This document shows, one piece after another, positions 35,523 to 45,044 of a DNA stretch of 59,759 bases (position 1 is the stretch's first letter; each line of letters opens with the position of its first letter). The position numbers were made by a program, and so were the translations under genes. Source of the stretch: Shouchella shacheensis (GTDB lineage Bacteria > Bacillota > Bacilli > Bacillales > Bacillaceae_D); contig NZ_KQ947396.1 in the NCBI RefSeq assembly GCF_001484965.1, forward strand, positions 37,266 through 97,024. Reading direction: 5' to 3'. Under the pieces are notes generated by a model. It did not search any database and was not told the origin of the DNA. It worked only from the letters and a program-made list of their open reading frames with translations.

Positions 35523-36485
35523 TTATTTCACTCGAATTCGCGGATCTACAATGCTTAAAATAATGTCCGACAACATCGTTCCTATTATAGCTAGTACGCC
35601 TGTTAACATTAGTAAAGCTGTAACTACGCTATAATCTCTTTGTAGTATCGAACTTACAAGCAAATCCCCGATTCCTGGAAAGCTAAAGACACGTTCAATA
35701 AAGACAGCACCCGCAAGGATTCCTGTAATCTCATACCCTAAGAAAGCAGCGATCGGCAGCAGGGAGTTGCGAAAAATATGACGGTTATACACCCTATCCT
35801 CACTAGCCCCTTTTGCTTTAGCTGTTACAACAAACTCCTTATGCTTCGTGTCAATGACCTCACTTCTCAAATACTGAACCGTGTTCGCTGTTGTCAAAAA
35901 AGCGAGTGACAAAGCAGGCAACGTCATGTGGTAGATTTTGCTTAGCACATAATCAAATGTACCAGGGGTTAGACCCGGTGTTACACTCCCCCCCGTCGGG
36001 AACAAGCGGAATTGATACCCTAATAAGAACAACGCAATTAACCCGAAAATAAAACTTGGCATCGCAAATCCTATATACGTATACCCGGCAATACCTCGAT
36101 CAAGCATCGTGTCATTGTAGCGTCCACTAGTGATTCCCATTGGAATGGCGAGTAGATATGAGAACACGAGTGTTAAAACCCCTAACCCTGCCGTATTCCA
36201 AATGCGATCATCGATGAGGTCAAGTACAGGCATACTGTAACGAAACGATTGTCCGAAATCTCCCTGTGCAACATTGGCTACCCAACGCCCGTATTGCTGA
36301 TACCAGGGATCATTTAATCCATGAATTTCACGGAGCTCTGCTAACCGTTCAGCCGTCACGTTTGGATCAATTTGGCCCGAGAATGGATCCCCTGGCATTT
36401 GGCTGGCGATGAAGAAGACGAGCACACTTAGTACAAAGATTTGCGGAATCGCAATCAACGTCCGTCTCACAATAAATTTCCACAT
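35523..36485 (-). CDS. Oligopeptide ABC transporter permease (OppB/AppB-like)
   Basis: A 320-residue permease: N-terminal MWKFIVRRTLIAIPQIFVLSVLVFF, periplasmic LREIHGLNDPWYQQYGRW typical of OppB/DppB, and the EAA loop FVVTAKAKGASEDRVYNRHIFRNSLLP. Six TM segments. 37 bp separate it from oppC. Confidence 0.95.
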   Translation of the reverse strand: MWKFIVRRTLIAIPQIFVLSVLVFFIASQMPGDPFSGQIDPNVTAERLAELREIHGLNDPWYQQYGRWVANVAQGDFGQSFRYSMPVLDLIDDRIWNTAGLGVLTLVFSYLLAIPMGITSGRYNDTMLDRGIAGYTYIGFAMPSFIFGLIALFLLGYQFRLFPTGGSVTPGLTPGTFDYVLSKIYHMTLPALSLAFLTTANTVQYLRSEVIDTKHKEFVVTAKAKGASEDRVYNRHIFRNSLLPIAAFLGYEITGILAGAVFIERVFSFPGIGDLLVSSILQRDYSVVTALLMLTGVLAIIGTMLSDIILSIVDPRIRVK

Positions 36486-36494
36486 ATCCTACCC

Positions 36495-37427
36495 TCACCC
36501 TCTTTCCGGCAAGGCCGCCAGATGCGTGTCCGATACGGGCGTGAGTGGGTACGCAAGACCTTCTTCATCAAAGTAGTTGTCAAAATGTTCATTGTACTCT
36601 TGGTTGATTTCGTTCCGAAAGGCCCTCTGTGCTTCCCGATTGTCCGGGTCAATATCCGGAATTGCTGAGACCAATCGCTTCGTATAGATATGTTGCGGGT
36701 TTTGAAAAATATCGTCGGGCGAGCCTTCTTCGACGAACCGTCCTTTGTACATAATGCCGATACGATCGCAAATATGGCGTATAATGCCTAAATCATGGCT
36801 AATAAATAAGAATGTAAGATTAAGTTCTTTCTGGATGTCTTGCATAAAGTTCAGGACCTGTGCCTGCACCGACACATCCAGAGCTGATACCGGTTCATCG
36901 GCGATAATTAGCTTTGGATTTAAGGCAATCGCTCTGGCAATGCCAATCCGCTGGCGCTGCCCGCCGGAAAATTCGTGGGGGTATTTAAAGATGCTGTCTT
37001 TAGAGATCCCCACTTTATCGAGCAATTCTTCCACCGCTTTACGCTCTTGTTCTTTATTCATCTTGTCAAAATTCCGGAATGGTTCCGCGACGATATCTAG
37101 AATTCGCTTCTTTGGATTTAATGAAGAAAAGGGGTCCTGAAAAACCATTTGCACATCACGCTTGTAGTCATAAGTTTTCCGGTTCTTTTTCGTAATGTCA
37201 TGGCCATTGAACAAAACTTGTCCGGAAGTAATCTCGTTTAGCCCAATGATCGCGCGACCAGTGGTGGTTTTTCCTGAACCGGACTCTCCTACAAGACCGT
37301 AGGTTTTGCCTTCTTCGAGTTCAATGGAGACTCCGTCCACAGCCTTCACGTAACCGACGGTTCGCTTGAGAATGCCGGCTTTAATCGGAAAATGAACTTT
37401 CAAATCAGAAACATTAAGAAATCCCAT
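36495..37427 (-). CDS. Oligopeptide ABC transporter ATPase (OppF/AppF-like)
   Basis: A 310-residue ATPase: Walker A GESGSGKTT, Q-loop QMVFQDPFSSLNP, signature FSGGQRQRIGIARA, Walker B LIIADEPVSALD, and the C-terminal oligopeptide region (HIYTKRLVSAIPDID). The start at 37427 ([18 protein letters not shown]) has GAGGGGG 9 nt upstream and overlaps the OppD-like gene by 14 nt; the 35-codon extension is rejected. Confidence 0.95.
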   Translation of the reverse strand: MGFLNVSDLKVHFPIKAGILKRTVGYVKAVDGVSIELEEGKTYGLVGESGSGKTTTGRAIIGLNEITSGQVLFNGHDITKKNRKTYDYKRDVQMVFQDPFSSLNPKKRILDIVAEPFRNFDKMNKEQERKAVEELLDKVGISKDSIFKYPHEFSGGQRQRIGIARAIALNPKLIIADEPVSALDVSVQAQVLNFMQDIQKELNLTFLFISHDLGIIRHICDRIGIMYKGRFVEEGSPDDIFQNPQHIYTKRLVSAIPDIDPDNREAQRAFRNEINQEYNEHFDNYFDEEGLAYPLTPVSDTHLAALPERG

Positions 37428-38436
37428 CGGCTGCCGCCCCCTCTGCCTTAGTTGGAAAATAGAATTCTTTGTAACAGGTACAGCGGACAAGATGTCCCGG
37501 TGAAATTTCATGAAGCTCAGGGTTTTCCTCATGGGCCGATTCTGGGGTCCAAGGAATTCGGCTGGCGAACCGACATCCGGTCCTCGGCAAGTTTACAAGA
37601 GACGGAACGACCCCTTGAATCACGTGTAATTTCGTTTTCGCTTCATTCACCGTTGGGTTGGACTGCAAAAGCGACCGTGTGTACGGGTGTTTTGGGTTTT
37701 TAAACAGTTCGCGAACTGGCGCTATTTCGACAATTTGACCCGCATACATCACTGCTACCCGGTCCGCCATTTCCGCGACCACCCCTAAGTCATGTGTGAT
37801 GAGGATGATACCGCTGTCTAAATCGTCCTTCAACCGGCGAATCAAGTCTAGAATTTGCGATTGAATGGTAACGTCGAGTGCCGTTGTCGGTTCATCCGCA
37901 ATTAAAAACGTGGGATCATTGGCAATCGCTATTGCAATCACGACCCGTTGCCTCATGCCTCCGGAAAGTTCATGCGGATATTGATTGTACACGAGTTCCG
38001 GTCTAGGGATTCCTACTTGATTTAAGAGCTGTATCACCTTCTCTTTGCGTTCCTCTTTTCCAAGTTTCGTATGAAGAAGAAGCGCTTCACCAATTTGATC
38101 GCCCATCGTCATTAAAGGATTTAAGGCGGACAAAGGATCCTGAAAAATCATGCCCAGGTCCCCTCCGCGAAGTTTGTTCATCCTTCGATCGGAAGCAGTG
38201 GCAATGTCTTCGTCTTTATAATAGATGTGCCCCTCAATTTTCGACTTTTTCTTCGGGTGCAAGCCCATAATTGAGAAAGCCAGTGCGCTTTTTCCTGATC
38301 CGGACTCTCCGACAATGCCGAGAATCTCGTTTTTGCCTACATCCAGAGAGACTCCATCAACGGCGGCATAATAATCATCGCCAATGAGGAAGGATGTTTT
38401 TACGTTTTCTAGGCGTAACAATCTCTTTTTATCCAT
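37414..38436 (-). CDS. Oligopeptide ABC transporter ATPase (OppD/AppD-like)
   Basis: A 340-residue ATPase: Walker [11 protein letters not shown], signature [14 protein letters not shown], Walker [13 protein letters not shown]. The C-terminal oligo_HPY cysteine region ([20 protein letters not shown]) is typical of OppD and may bind Fe-S. The start at 38436 (MDKKRLLRL) is preferred, with AGGGTGG 5 nt upstream; GTG three codons earlier overlaps that site. It lies about 10 bp after the Lrp gene, so co-transcription is likely. Confidence 0.95.
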   Translation of the reverse strand: MDKKRLLRLENVKTSFLIGDDYYAAVDGVSLDVGKNEILGIVGESGSGKSALAFSIMGLHPKKKSKIEGHIYYKDEDIATASDRRMNKLRGGDLGMIFQDPLSALNPLMTMGDQIGEALLLHTKLGKEERKEKVIQLLNQVGIPRPELVYNQYPHELSGGMRQRVVIAIAIANDPTFLIADEPTTALDVTIQSQILDLIRRLKDDLDSGIILITHDLGVVAEMADRVAVMYAGQIVEIAPVRELFKNPKHPYTRSLLQSNPTVNEAKTKLHVIQGVVPSLVNLPRTGCRFASRIPWTPESAHEENPELHEISPGHLVRCTCYKEFYFPTKAEGAAADGIS

Positions 38437-38446
38437 CTTGACCACC

Positions 38447-38926
38447 CTAGCTCGATATTGAATTATTTGAATTCTTAGGGATCGCGTATGAAAACGAATC
38501 CTTGTACTGTTTTAATTCGATGCTGACATCGACCGTGTCAATCCCGTCCAGCTTGGCCAGTTCTTTGTTAACAAAATGAACAAGCTCTTCGTTGCTTGAA
38601 AAATACGCCTGTAGCATTAAGTCATGTTTCCCGGAAAATGCAGCGACAAAGCGAACTTCTGGAAACTGATGAAGCCAGCCAGCGACTTCCTCTTGCCTTC
38701 CGAGCTTCGTCGTAAGTCCAATAATCGCCTGGACGCATAGACCGACTTTGTTCGGATTGACGTGGATAATAAATTCAAACACACCATCCTTGACCATTTT
38801 CCCAATCCTTGAACGAATGGTCCCTTCGCTTACTGAGAGCTTTCTCGCTATATCGCTATAAGAAGCTTTTCCGTTCTCCTGAAGCAGGGAAAGAACAGAG
38901 AAATCTAACGTATCTAACTTTGACAT
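38447..38926 (-). CDS. Lrp/AsnC family transcriptional regulator
   Basis: A 159-residue regulator: HTH_AsnC domain (LDTLDFSVLSLLQENGKASYSDIARKLSVSEGTIRSRIGKMVKDG) and a RAM ligand-binding domain (about 70-145). It precedes the opp ATPase genes with almost no gap, so it is probably a co-transcribed, amino-acid-responsive regulator of peptide import and of itself (inference). Confidence 0.92.
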   Translation of the reverse strand: MSKLDTLDFSVLSLLQENGKASYSDIARKLSVSEGTIRSRIGKMVKDGVFEFIIHVNPNKVGLCVQAIIGLTTKLGRQEEVAGWLHQFPEVRFVAAFSGKHDLMLQAYFSSNEELVHFVNKELAKLDGIDTVDVSIELKQYKDSFSYAIPKNSNNSISS

Positions 38927-39360
38927 CCCATCAACTCACTTCTTTTCCACATTTCCCAATAAGCAAAAATCGTTCACTGTTCTTTCGATTCTGATTAAAA
39001 AATTGTTGAAAGTTAACTGATTTCGTAAAATTATTAGCCTAAGTATAAAAGAGAAGTTTTTAGAAAGCAATAGAAAATTTGAAAGTAAGGCATATTTCTT
39101 TGTGAAATTATATAACAGTTTGTGCTTGTTTAGAAGTTATTTTCTGAAAAACAGCGGTTACATTGGGCTTATCGCCGAGATCATCACCCCCATTTTCGTC
39201 GACTTCTTTTACATATTCCTATTTCCATAAAACTCTAATCTCCTAATTAACTTAACGCCCATAGGCATATCGAATAAACTATGGTAAAATGAAAAGTCGA
39301 ATTGTATATTATTACTGAATGGCTCTTCTATTTCTGATTATAAAAGTGAGGGTACTCATG
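38927..39360. other. AT-rich divergent lrp/LCP intergenic region
   Basis: About 430 bp, distinctly more AT-rich than its surroundings, containing no gene. It should hold the lrp-opp promoter (minus) and the LCP promoter. No clear Lrp-type operator was recognised by eye. Confidence 0.5.
39268..39294 (+). promoter_or_regulatory. Candidate extended -10 promoter of the LCP gene
   Basis: TATGGTAAAATG holds an extended -10 (TGGTAAAAT) about 70 bp before the start codon; the -35 is weak. Confidence 0.45.
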
Positions 39361-40446
39361 ATGGATAATGAATCACGATCGCGTAGACGCAGTCGACGAA
39401 AGACGAAACGTGTTCTTAAAATTTTGTTGACTGTGACCATCCTTGCCTTTCTCGTTGTTGGGTCTGGTCTCGCTTATCTAGCTACGCAAGCGAGCAATGC
39501 AGCAAATGAGGCCTACAGGGGACTTGATCGCGGAGAGAAATCAGAGCGGCGCGCTGAAGCGATCGACATTGGGCAAGACAATTTTTCGGTTCTGTTACTC
39601 GGGGACGACGCAAGACCTGGTGAAGAACGGGCACGTACAGATGCGATGCTTGTGGCCACCTTTAATAAGGAAGAACGCTCGATTGTTCTTACAAGTATCC
39701 CGCGTGATTCTTATGTAGAAATTGTCGGCCAAGGAACCATGGACAAAATCACACATGCCAATGCCTTTGGTGGCATCGACATGACGATTGATACCGTTGA
39801 ACACTTACTTGATATTCCTATAGACCATTATGCACTTGTAAAATTCCAAGGCCTAGAAGATATTGTTGATGCGCTTGGGGGCATTGAGGTTGATGTGTCC
39901 TTCACTTTCGATTTTACACACGATGGACAATTCCTACAATTTGAGGAAGGGCCTTCTCACTTAGACGGAGAACATGCCTTGGCGTATGCAAGAGAGCGAA
40001 AACACCCCGATAGCGGCGGAGACCTTGGCCGTGGCCAGCGTCAGCAACAAGTAATTGAGGCGATGATTGAGAAAGCTGCCTCCTTCTCCAGTATCCATCG
40101 TTTTGATGATGTGTTCGACAGCATTGGCGATAACATGATTACAGACCTGCAGTTTGGTCACCTCATCTCTCTTCACGGATACGCTTCTTCTATTAGTGAT
40201 ATTGAAACATTGCAGTTTGAAGGAGCGGATTTTAGAGGAATGGACGGCGTTTCCTATTTTAGAGTGGATGAAAACTCTTTGCTTGAAATACAAAATCGGT
40301 TGAAAGAACATCTTGAGTATGAAAATCCCTTTCCTTCTGAGACTAACCCTGTGGAAGAACCACCTACTGAACCGTCTGAGACTGCTCCAGTAGAAGAGCC
40401 TCCTTCCACTGAGCCTTCAGAACCCGAACCAAACTACAATTACTAA
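39361..40446 (+). CDS. LytR-CpsA-Psr (LCP) family cell-wall polymer ligase, TagT/U/V-like
   Basis: A 361-residue type II membrane protein: basic N-terminus (RSRRRSRRKTKR), one TM helix (about 22-42), and the LCP domain with FSVLLLGDDARPGEERARTDAMLV, IPRDSYVEI and the Arg-rich AYARERKHPDSGGDLGRGQRQQ that binds polyprenyl pyrophosphate. A Pro/Glu-rich tail follows. It transfers teichoic or other polymers to peptidoglycan. In B. subtilis the LCP gene yvhJ lies between yvyE and tagO, so this is probably its counterpart. The start is ATG 39361 (7 nt from GAGGGT) or 39358. Confidence 0.92.
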   Translation: MDNESRSRRRSRRKTKRVLKILLTVTILAFLVVGSGLAYLATQASNAANEAYRGLDRGEKSERRAEAIDIGQDNFSVLLLGDDARPGEERARTDAMLVATFNKEERSIVLTSIPRDSYVEIVGQGTMDKITHANAFGGIDMTIDTVEHLLDIPIDHYALVKFQGLEDIVDALGGIEVDVSFTFDFTHDGQFLQFEEGPSHLDGEHALAYARERKHPDSGGDLGRGQRQQQVIEAMIEKAASFSSIHRFDDVFDSIGDNMITDLQFGHLISLHGYASSISDIETLQFEGADFRGMDGVSYFRVDENSLLEIQNRLKEHLEYENPFPSETNPVEEPPTEPSETAPVEEPPSTEPSEPEPNYNY

Positions 40447-40469
40447 CGAACCTAAAAAACAAAGGTTGA

Positions 40470-40510
40470 GACAAAAACACTGACTCACTAAAAGAGTCAG
40501 TGTTTTTTTG
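40470..40510 (+). terminator. Terminator after the LCP gene
   Basis: AAAAACACTGACTC-actaaaa-GAGTCAGTGTTTTTTT, a perfect stem; the adjoining repeat copy begins in its T-run. Confidence 0.93.
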
Positions 40511-40628
40511 TCTAGCTCCGGCGGGTAGAAGCTCAGGATTTTTCAGCCCTGGCCCGAAATCCAAAACCAGGATTTCTAGTCCAGGCCTTCCAAAATCCTC
40601 GCTTCTGGTCGACCCGCCTGCGCTTTTC
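40508..40628 (-). repeat. Dispersed palindromic repeat, type A (copy 6)
   Basis: Minus orientation. Inner stem CCTGG/CCAGG, outer GGCGGGT/(A)CCCGCC. It lies between the LCP terminator and the glucosaminidase promoter region. Confidence 0.86.
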
Positions 40629-40785
40629 GGATTGTGTAGATCAGAGTGCGGCTAGCGAACCATGGTTTTTTTTACAATTTTTTTAGAGAAAATGTCGATA
40701 TTCTATTAACATCTCACTCTTTTTCGACGATAATAGAGAAGGCTAGATTCATAGGTTAGGCCATATTTTTAAGGAGGCGAGAATC

Positions 40786-43700
40786 ATTCGTAAACACTTA
40801 TTGTTCGCTGCCGGCGGTACCGCTTCGGTGATGGCACTCGTTGCCTTCGCTTTTCCGCTGCAAAGCGCTTTTGCGAGTTCAACGACAACGAAAGAGACTC
40901 ATTACAACATTAGTTTTCAACAGGCGCTGGAAAGACAAATGAATGTGAGTCCTCAGACAGACAGAAATGGCCGATGGCAAAATGCCAGCTCTTCTGAGGT
41001 TGCTGCCCACCTGAACCCAAGCAATTTCTCTCAGGGGACACCATCCTATATGCAGTTCTTGAATTTATCCTCCAGTGCTGGCCTAAGCGCTAGCTCCATT
41101 AACAATCAGCTGTTAAGTGGGAAAGGTGTTTTGAGCAACCAAGGACAAGCTTTTATCAATGCAAGCAGAACCCACGGCATCAATGAAATTTACTTGATTT
41201 CACACGCATTGCTTGAGACTGGAAACGGGGCCTCCCAGTTGGCGAGAGGGGTGGAGCAAAACGGCAGAACCGTCTACAACGTCTTTGGCATAGGTGCTTT
41301 TGATGGGAGCGCTGTGCGATCAGGGGCCCAGTACGCTTATAACCAAGGCTGGTTCACTGTTGAAGACGCGATTGTGGGGGGAGCTCAATTTGTTTCGCGA
41401 AGCTACATCGACCGAGGGCAGGACACTTTATATAAAATGAGATGGAATCCTGCCAACCCTGGCAGTCACCAATATGCAACAGATATTGGATGGGCTTCAA
41501 AGCAAACGCATACCATGTCCCGACTCTACAGCTCTGTTGATGACTATTCACTGAATTTCGATGTCCCTGTTTATTTAAATCAACCAGGTGGAACAGCTGG
41601 TGAAATAGAGCCGATGCCTTCAGGTTCAACGGGTGAAACTACCGCGAGGCTCAATTTGCGCACGGCCCCTGGAACCCAGGCTTCTGTTATCACAACATTG
41701 GATAGTGGTCAAACGCTTGAACTATTGCAAAAGCAAGGGGACTGGTATCAAGTGAAGGCGGGTTCACACACAGGCTGGGTGTCCGGAGACTACGTGAATC
41801 TTGAAGGAACCGATAATGTCGAAGAAGAAACTCCTTCGATTGGCTCGGGCACGACGACCGCACGTCTTAACTTACGCTCTGAGGCAAGCACTTCCAGTCG
41901 TATCCTCACAACATTAGACAGTGGACAGAAGCTTACGTTCATTCAAAAGCAAGGCAACTGGTATCAGGTTAAAGTGGGGCATCAGACGGGATGGGTTTCC
42001 GCGGACTATGTCAACGCGGACGGTAGCGATGACCATGTTGATGAAGGCTCCCCTTCGATTGGCTCAGGCACAACGACCGCGAGGCTTAATTTGCGGACAG
42101 AGGCGAGCACTTCCAGTCGCATTCTCACAACCTTGAATCAAGGGCGAACGCTCGAACTGTTACAAAAGCAAGGCAACTGGTACGAAGTGAGAACCGGTTC
42201 CCGCACAGGTTGGGTCTCCGCTGATTACATAAACGAGGCAGGAAGTGGCGAAGAAGACACGTCTTCCATTGGCTCAGCCACCACCACTGCGAGGCTCAAC
42301 CTTCGTTCTGGCGCAGGGACCTCGCATTCTATTATAACGACGCTCGATAATGGGCTAGAACTGGACTTGCTACAAAAGCAGGGCAGCTGGTATCAGGTTA
42401 AAGCCGGTTCTCAGACGGGATGGGTTTCTGCGGAGTACTTAAATGTCAGTGGGTCAGACAGCAGTGCGAGTGAAGGGTCTTCCTCCATTGGATCGGCTAC
42501 CACTACCGCAAGGCTTAACCTTCGCTCCGGTGCAGGGACTTCGAATCGTATTTTAACGACATTGAACAACGGGCAGAACGTCGCCTTGCTTCAGAAACAA
42601 GGCAGCTGGTATCAGGTTAAAGCCGGTTCTCAGACGAGATGGGTTTCTGCGGAGTACTTAAATGTGAGTAGGTCGGGCAGCGATGCGAGTGAAGGGTCTT
42701 CCTCCATTGGATCGGCTACCACTACCGCAAGGCTTAACCTTCGCTCCGGTGCAGGGACTTCGAATCGTATTTTAACGACATTGAACAACGGGCAGAACGT
42801 TGCCTTGCTTCAGAAACAAGGCAACTGGTATCAGGTTAAAGCCGGTTCTCAGACGGGATGGGTTTCTGCGGAGAACTTAAATGTCAGTGGGTCGGGCAGC
42901 GATGCGAGTGAAGGGTCTTCCTCCATTGGATCGGCTACCACCACCGCAAGGCTTAACCTTCGCTCCGGTGCAGGGACTTCGAATCGTATTTTAACGACAT
43001 TGAACAACGGGCAGAACGTTGCCTTGCTTCAGAAACAAGGCAACTGGTATCAGGTTAAAGCCGGTTCTCAGACGGGATGGGTTTCTGCGGAGTACTTAAA
43101 TGTCAGTGGGTCGGGCAGCGATGCGAGTGAAGGGTCTTCCTCCATTGGATCGGCTACCACCACCGCAAGGCTTAACCTTCGCTCCGGTGCAGGGACTTCG
43201 AATCGTATTGTAACGACATTGAACAACGGGCAGAACGTCGACTTGCTTCAGAAACAAGGCAACTGGTATCAGGTGAAAGCTGGCACTCAAACCGGATGGG
43301 TTTCTGCGGAGTACCTAAATGTGAGTGGGTCGAGCAGAGATGCGAGTGAAGGGTCTTCCATTGGCTCAGCCACCACTACCGCGAGGCTTAACCTTCGCTC
43401 CGGTGCAGGGACTTCGAATCGTATTGTAACGACATTGAACAACGGGCAGAACGTCGACTTGCTTCAGAAACAAGGCAACTGGTATCAGGTTAAAGCTGGC
43501 GATCAAACCGGATGGGTTTCTGCGGAGTACCTAAATGTGAGTGGGTCGAGCAGAGATGCGAGTGAAGGGTCTTCCATTGGATCGGCTACCACCACCGCAA
43601 GGCTTAACCTTCGCTCCGGTGCGAGTACCTCGAACCGTATTGTAACGACGCTGAACAACGGACAGGCGCTCACCTTGCTTCAAAAGCAGGGCAGCTGGTA

Positions 43701-44937
43701 TCAGGTTAAAGCCGGTTCCCAAACCGGATGGGTTTCTGCGGAGTACCTAAATGTGAGTGGGTCGGGCAGCAGTGCGAGTGAAACCACTCCTTCCATTGGC
43801 TCAGCTACAACGACCGCTCGTCTTCATTTGCGCTCCGGTGCTGGCACTTCGCATCGCATTTTAACGACGCTCAATAACGGGCAGAACTTGGAGTTGCTTC
43901 AGAAACAGGGCAACTGGTATCAAGTCAGAGCTGGGAATCAGACTGGATGGGTTTCCGCGGACTACTTAAACGTAGCTGGATCACGTCAAGCGGCTGCTAG
44001 TCGCGTGGCTACGTTTAGCACGTTCGGGGCCGTAGTTCCTGAGGACACTGAGTCTACGTCGCTTGAAGAAGAGGCATCTCCGAAGGCAAGAGAGAACAAT
44101 CAAGAAGCATTTAACACTAGTGTCAACTCTCAGGAAGAGGTTGTTGAAGAGAGTGTGACCGCGAGTGAAGAGCAAGAAGCCGCATCCCGTAAAGAGGAAG
44201 AGGCTTCCAACGAAGAGGAAACCACTGCTTCTGAGTCTGACTTAGAAAGAAAGGCGGCGCTTGATGCCGACTCTTCGGACGAGGCCGAGGAGGTCTCTCC
44301 TGGTTCCGAGGAGGAGGATCTTGACTCGGTTTCTCAAGAACAGCCTGCTTCCTCTGATAGCGAGGCTTCCAACGAAGAGGAGCTCTCTCCTTCTGACTCG
44401 GATGTAGAGGAAACTGTGAAGCTTGACGCTCATTCTCCGGATGAGGCGAATGAAGCTTCTCTGGGCTCTGAGAACGAAAGCCTTGACTCCCTTCCTCAGG
44501 AAGAGCCTGCTTCCGATGAAAGCGAGGCTTCCAAAGATGAAGAAGCACCCTCTCCTTCTGACTCAGATGTAGAGGGAGATCCAGAGCCTGACGCTGATTC
44601 TTCGGAGGAGACAGAGGAAACTGCTGCTGAAGAAATCGAGGCACCAACGCCGGAAGCAGAAGCTGACTCAACTCCAAGTGAGGAAGCGGAGGAAAAGGAG
44701 ACAACCGAGGAGGAGTCCACAGTCACGGAAGAGGAAGTTGAACTAGCTTTTCCAGACACTGGCGTGACACAATCTCGTGTAGATCTGCGCTCGGACGCAA
44801 GCCTTAGCAACAATGTCCTTACGACGCTCAATAACCGCCAGACGGTAGAAATTCTTGATCAACAAGACGGTTGGGTAAAAGTGAAAGTTGGGAAGGATGA
44901 AGGCTGGGTTCAGGCAAAACACATTGAAATGACATAA
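40786..44937 (+). CDS. Secreted GH73 glucosaminidase with 12 SH3 repeats
   Basis: About 1383 residues. A signal peptide (IRKHLLFAAGG..FPLQSAFA) is followed by a LytG-like N-acetylglucosaminidase domain (about 110-250; catalytic Glu144 in HALLETGNG and the YNVFGIGAFDG motif). Eleven tandem SH3b repeats of ~73 residues follow (TTTARLNLRSGAGTS...GWVSAEYLN), then a ~240-residue Glu/Ser/Asp-rich acidic linker and one last divergent SH3b at the C-terminus. It probably remodels peptidoglycan, with the SH3 array binding the wall. No ATG, GTG or TTG lies at a usable distance from the strong AAGGAGG at 40771-40777. ATT at 40786 (8 nt) fits and restores the Arg-Lys-His signal-peptide n-region; TTG 40801 is 23 nt away and loses it. 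The start is therefore inferred. Confidence 0.88.
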   Translation: MRKHLLFAAGGTASVMALVAFAFPLQSAFASSTTTKETHYNISFQQALERQMNVSPQTDRNGRWQNASSSEVAAHLNPSNFSQGTPSYMQFLNLSSSAGLSASSINNQLLSGKGVLSNQGQAFINASRTHGINEIYLISHALLETGNGASQLARGVEQNGRTVYNVFGIGAFDGSAVRSGAQYAYNQGWFTVEDAIVGGAQFVSRSYIDRGQDTLYKMRWNPANPGSHQYATDIGWASKQTHTMSRLYSSVDDYSLNFDVPVYLNQPGGTAGEIEPMPSGSTGETTARLNLRTAPGTQASVITTLDSGQTLELLQKQGDWYQVKAGSHTGWVSGDYVNLEGTDNVEEETPSIGSGTTTARLNLRSEASTSSRILTTLDSGQKLTFIQKQGNWYQVKVGHQTGWVSADYVNADGSDDHVDEGSPSIGSGTTTARLNLRTEASTSSRILTTLNQGRTLELLQKQGNWYEVRTGSRTGWVSADYINEAGSGEEDTSSIGSATTTARLNLRSGAGTSHSIITTLDNGLELDLLQKQGSWYQVKAGSQTGWVSAEYLNVSGSDSSASEGSSSIGSATTTARLNLRSGAGTSNRILTTLNNGQNVALLQKQGSWYQVKAGSQTRWVSAEYLNVSRSGSDASEGSSSIGSATTTARLNLRSGAGTSNRILTTLNNGQNVALLQKQGNWYQVKAGSQTGWVSAENLNVSGSGSDASEGSSSIGSATTTARLNLRSGAGTSNRILTTLNNGQNVALLQKQGNWYQVKAGSQTGWVSAEYLNVSGSGSDASEGSSSIGSATTTARLNLRSGAGTSNRIVTTLNNGQNVDLLQKQGNWYQVKAGTQTGWVSAEYLNVSGSSRDASEGSSIGSATTTARLNLRSGAGTSNRIVTTLNNGQNVDLLQKQGNWYQVKAGDQTGWVSAEYLNVSGSSRDASEGSSIGSATTTARLNLRSGASTSNRIVTTLNNGQALTLLQKQGSWYQVKAGSQTGWVSAEYLNVSGSGSSASETTPSIGSATTTARLHLRSGAGTSHRILTTLNNGQNLELLQKQGNWYQVRAGNQTGWVSADYLNVAGSRQAAASRVATFSTFGAVVPEDTESTSLEEEASPKARENNQEAFNTSVNSQEEVVEESVTASEEQEAASRKEEEASNEEETTASESDLERKAALDADSSDEAEEVSPGSEEEDLDSVSQEQPASSDSEASNEEELSPSDSDVEETVKLDAHSPDEANEASLGSENESLDSLPQEEPASDESEASKDEEAPSPSDSDVEGDPEPDADSSEETEETAAEEIEAPTPEAEADSTPSEEAEEKETTEEESTVTEEEVELAFPDTGVTQSRVDLRSDASLSNNVLTTLNNRQTVEILDQQDGWVKVKVGKDEGWVQAKHIEMT
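41836..43980 (+). repeat. In-gene tandem repeat array, ~215-220 bp units (SH3b)
   Basis: About ten direct repeats. The units at roughly 42484-43140 are almost identical in DNA (single-base differences), whereas the outer units are more diverged, indicating recent unit duplication or gene conversion in the middle of the array. Confidence 0.92.
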
Positions 44938-44945
44938 GTCAAAGA

Positions 44946-44979
44946 AACGTCCAGAGGTGATCACCTCTGGACGTTTTTT
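44946..44979 (+). terminator. Terminator after the glucosaminidase gene
   Basis: ACGTCCAGAGGTGATCACCTCTGGACGT palindrome followed by seven Ts; the minus strand has a weaker T-run and may serve tagO. Confidence 0.9.
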
Positions 44980-45044
44980 TCATTCAGCTCGATTAACCAC
45001 CCTCTGCATCAGATCATAGGGATCTAGAAAATTCGTCCTTTTCA

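Noticed and set aside
41836-43980. Regular repeats resembling a CRISPR-like array
   Set aside because: Units are coding SH3 domains of ~215-220 bp with no spacer/repeat alternation.
44123-44704. 193-codon minus-strand frame rich in Pro, Leu and Gln
   Set aside because: Antisense of the Glu/Ser-rich acidic linker of the glucosaminidase; low-complexity composition explains the lack of stops.
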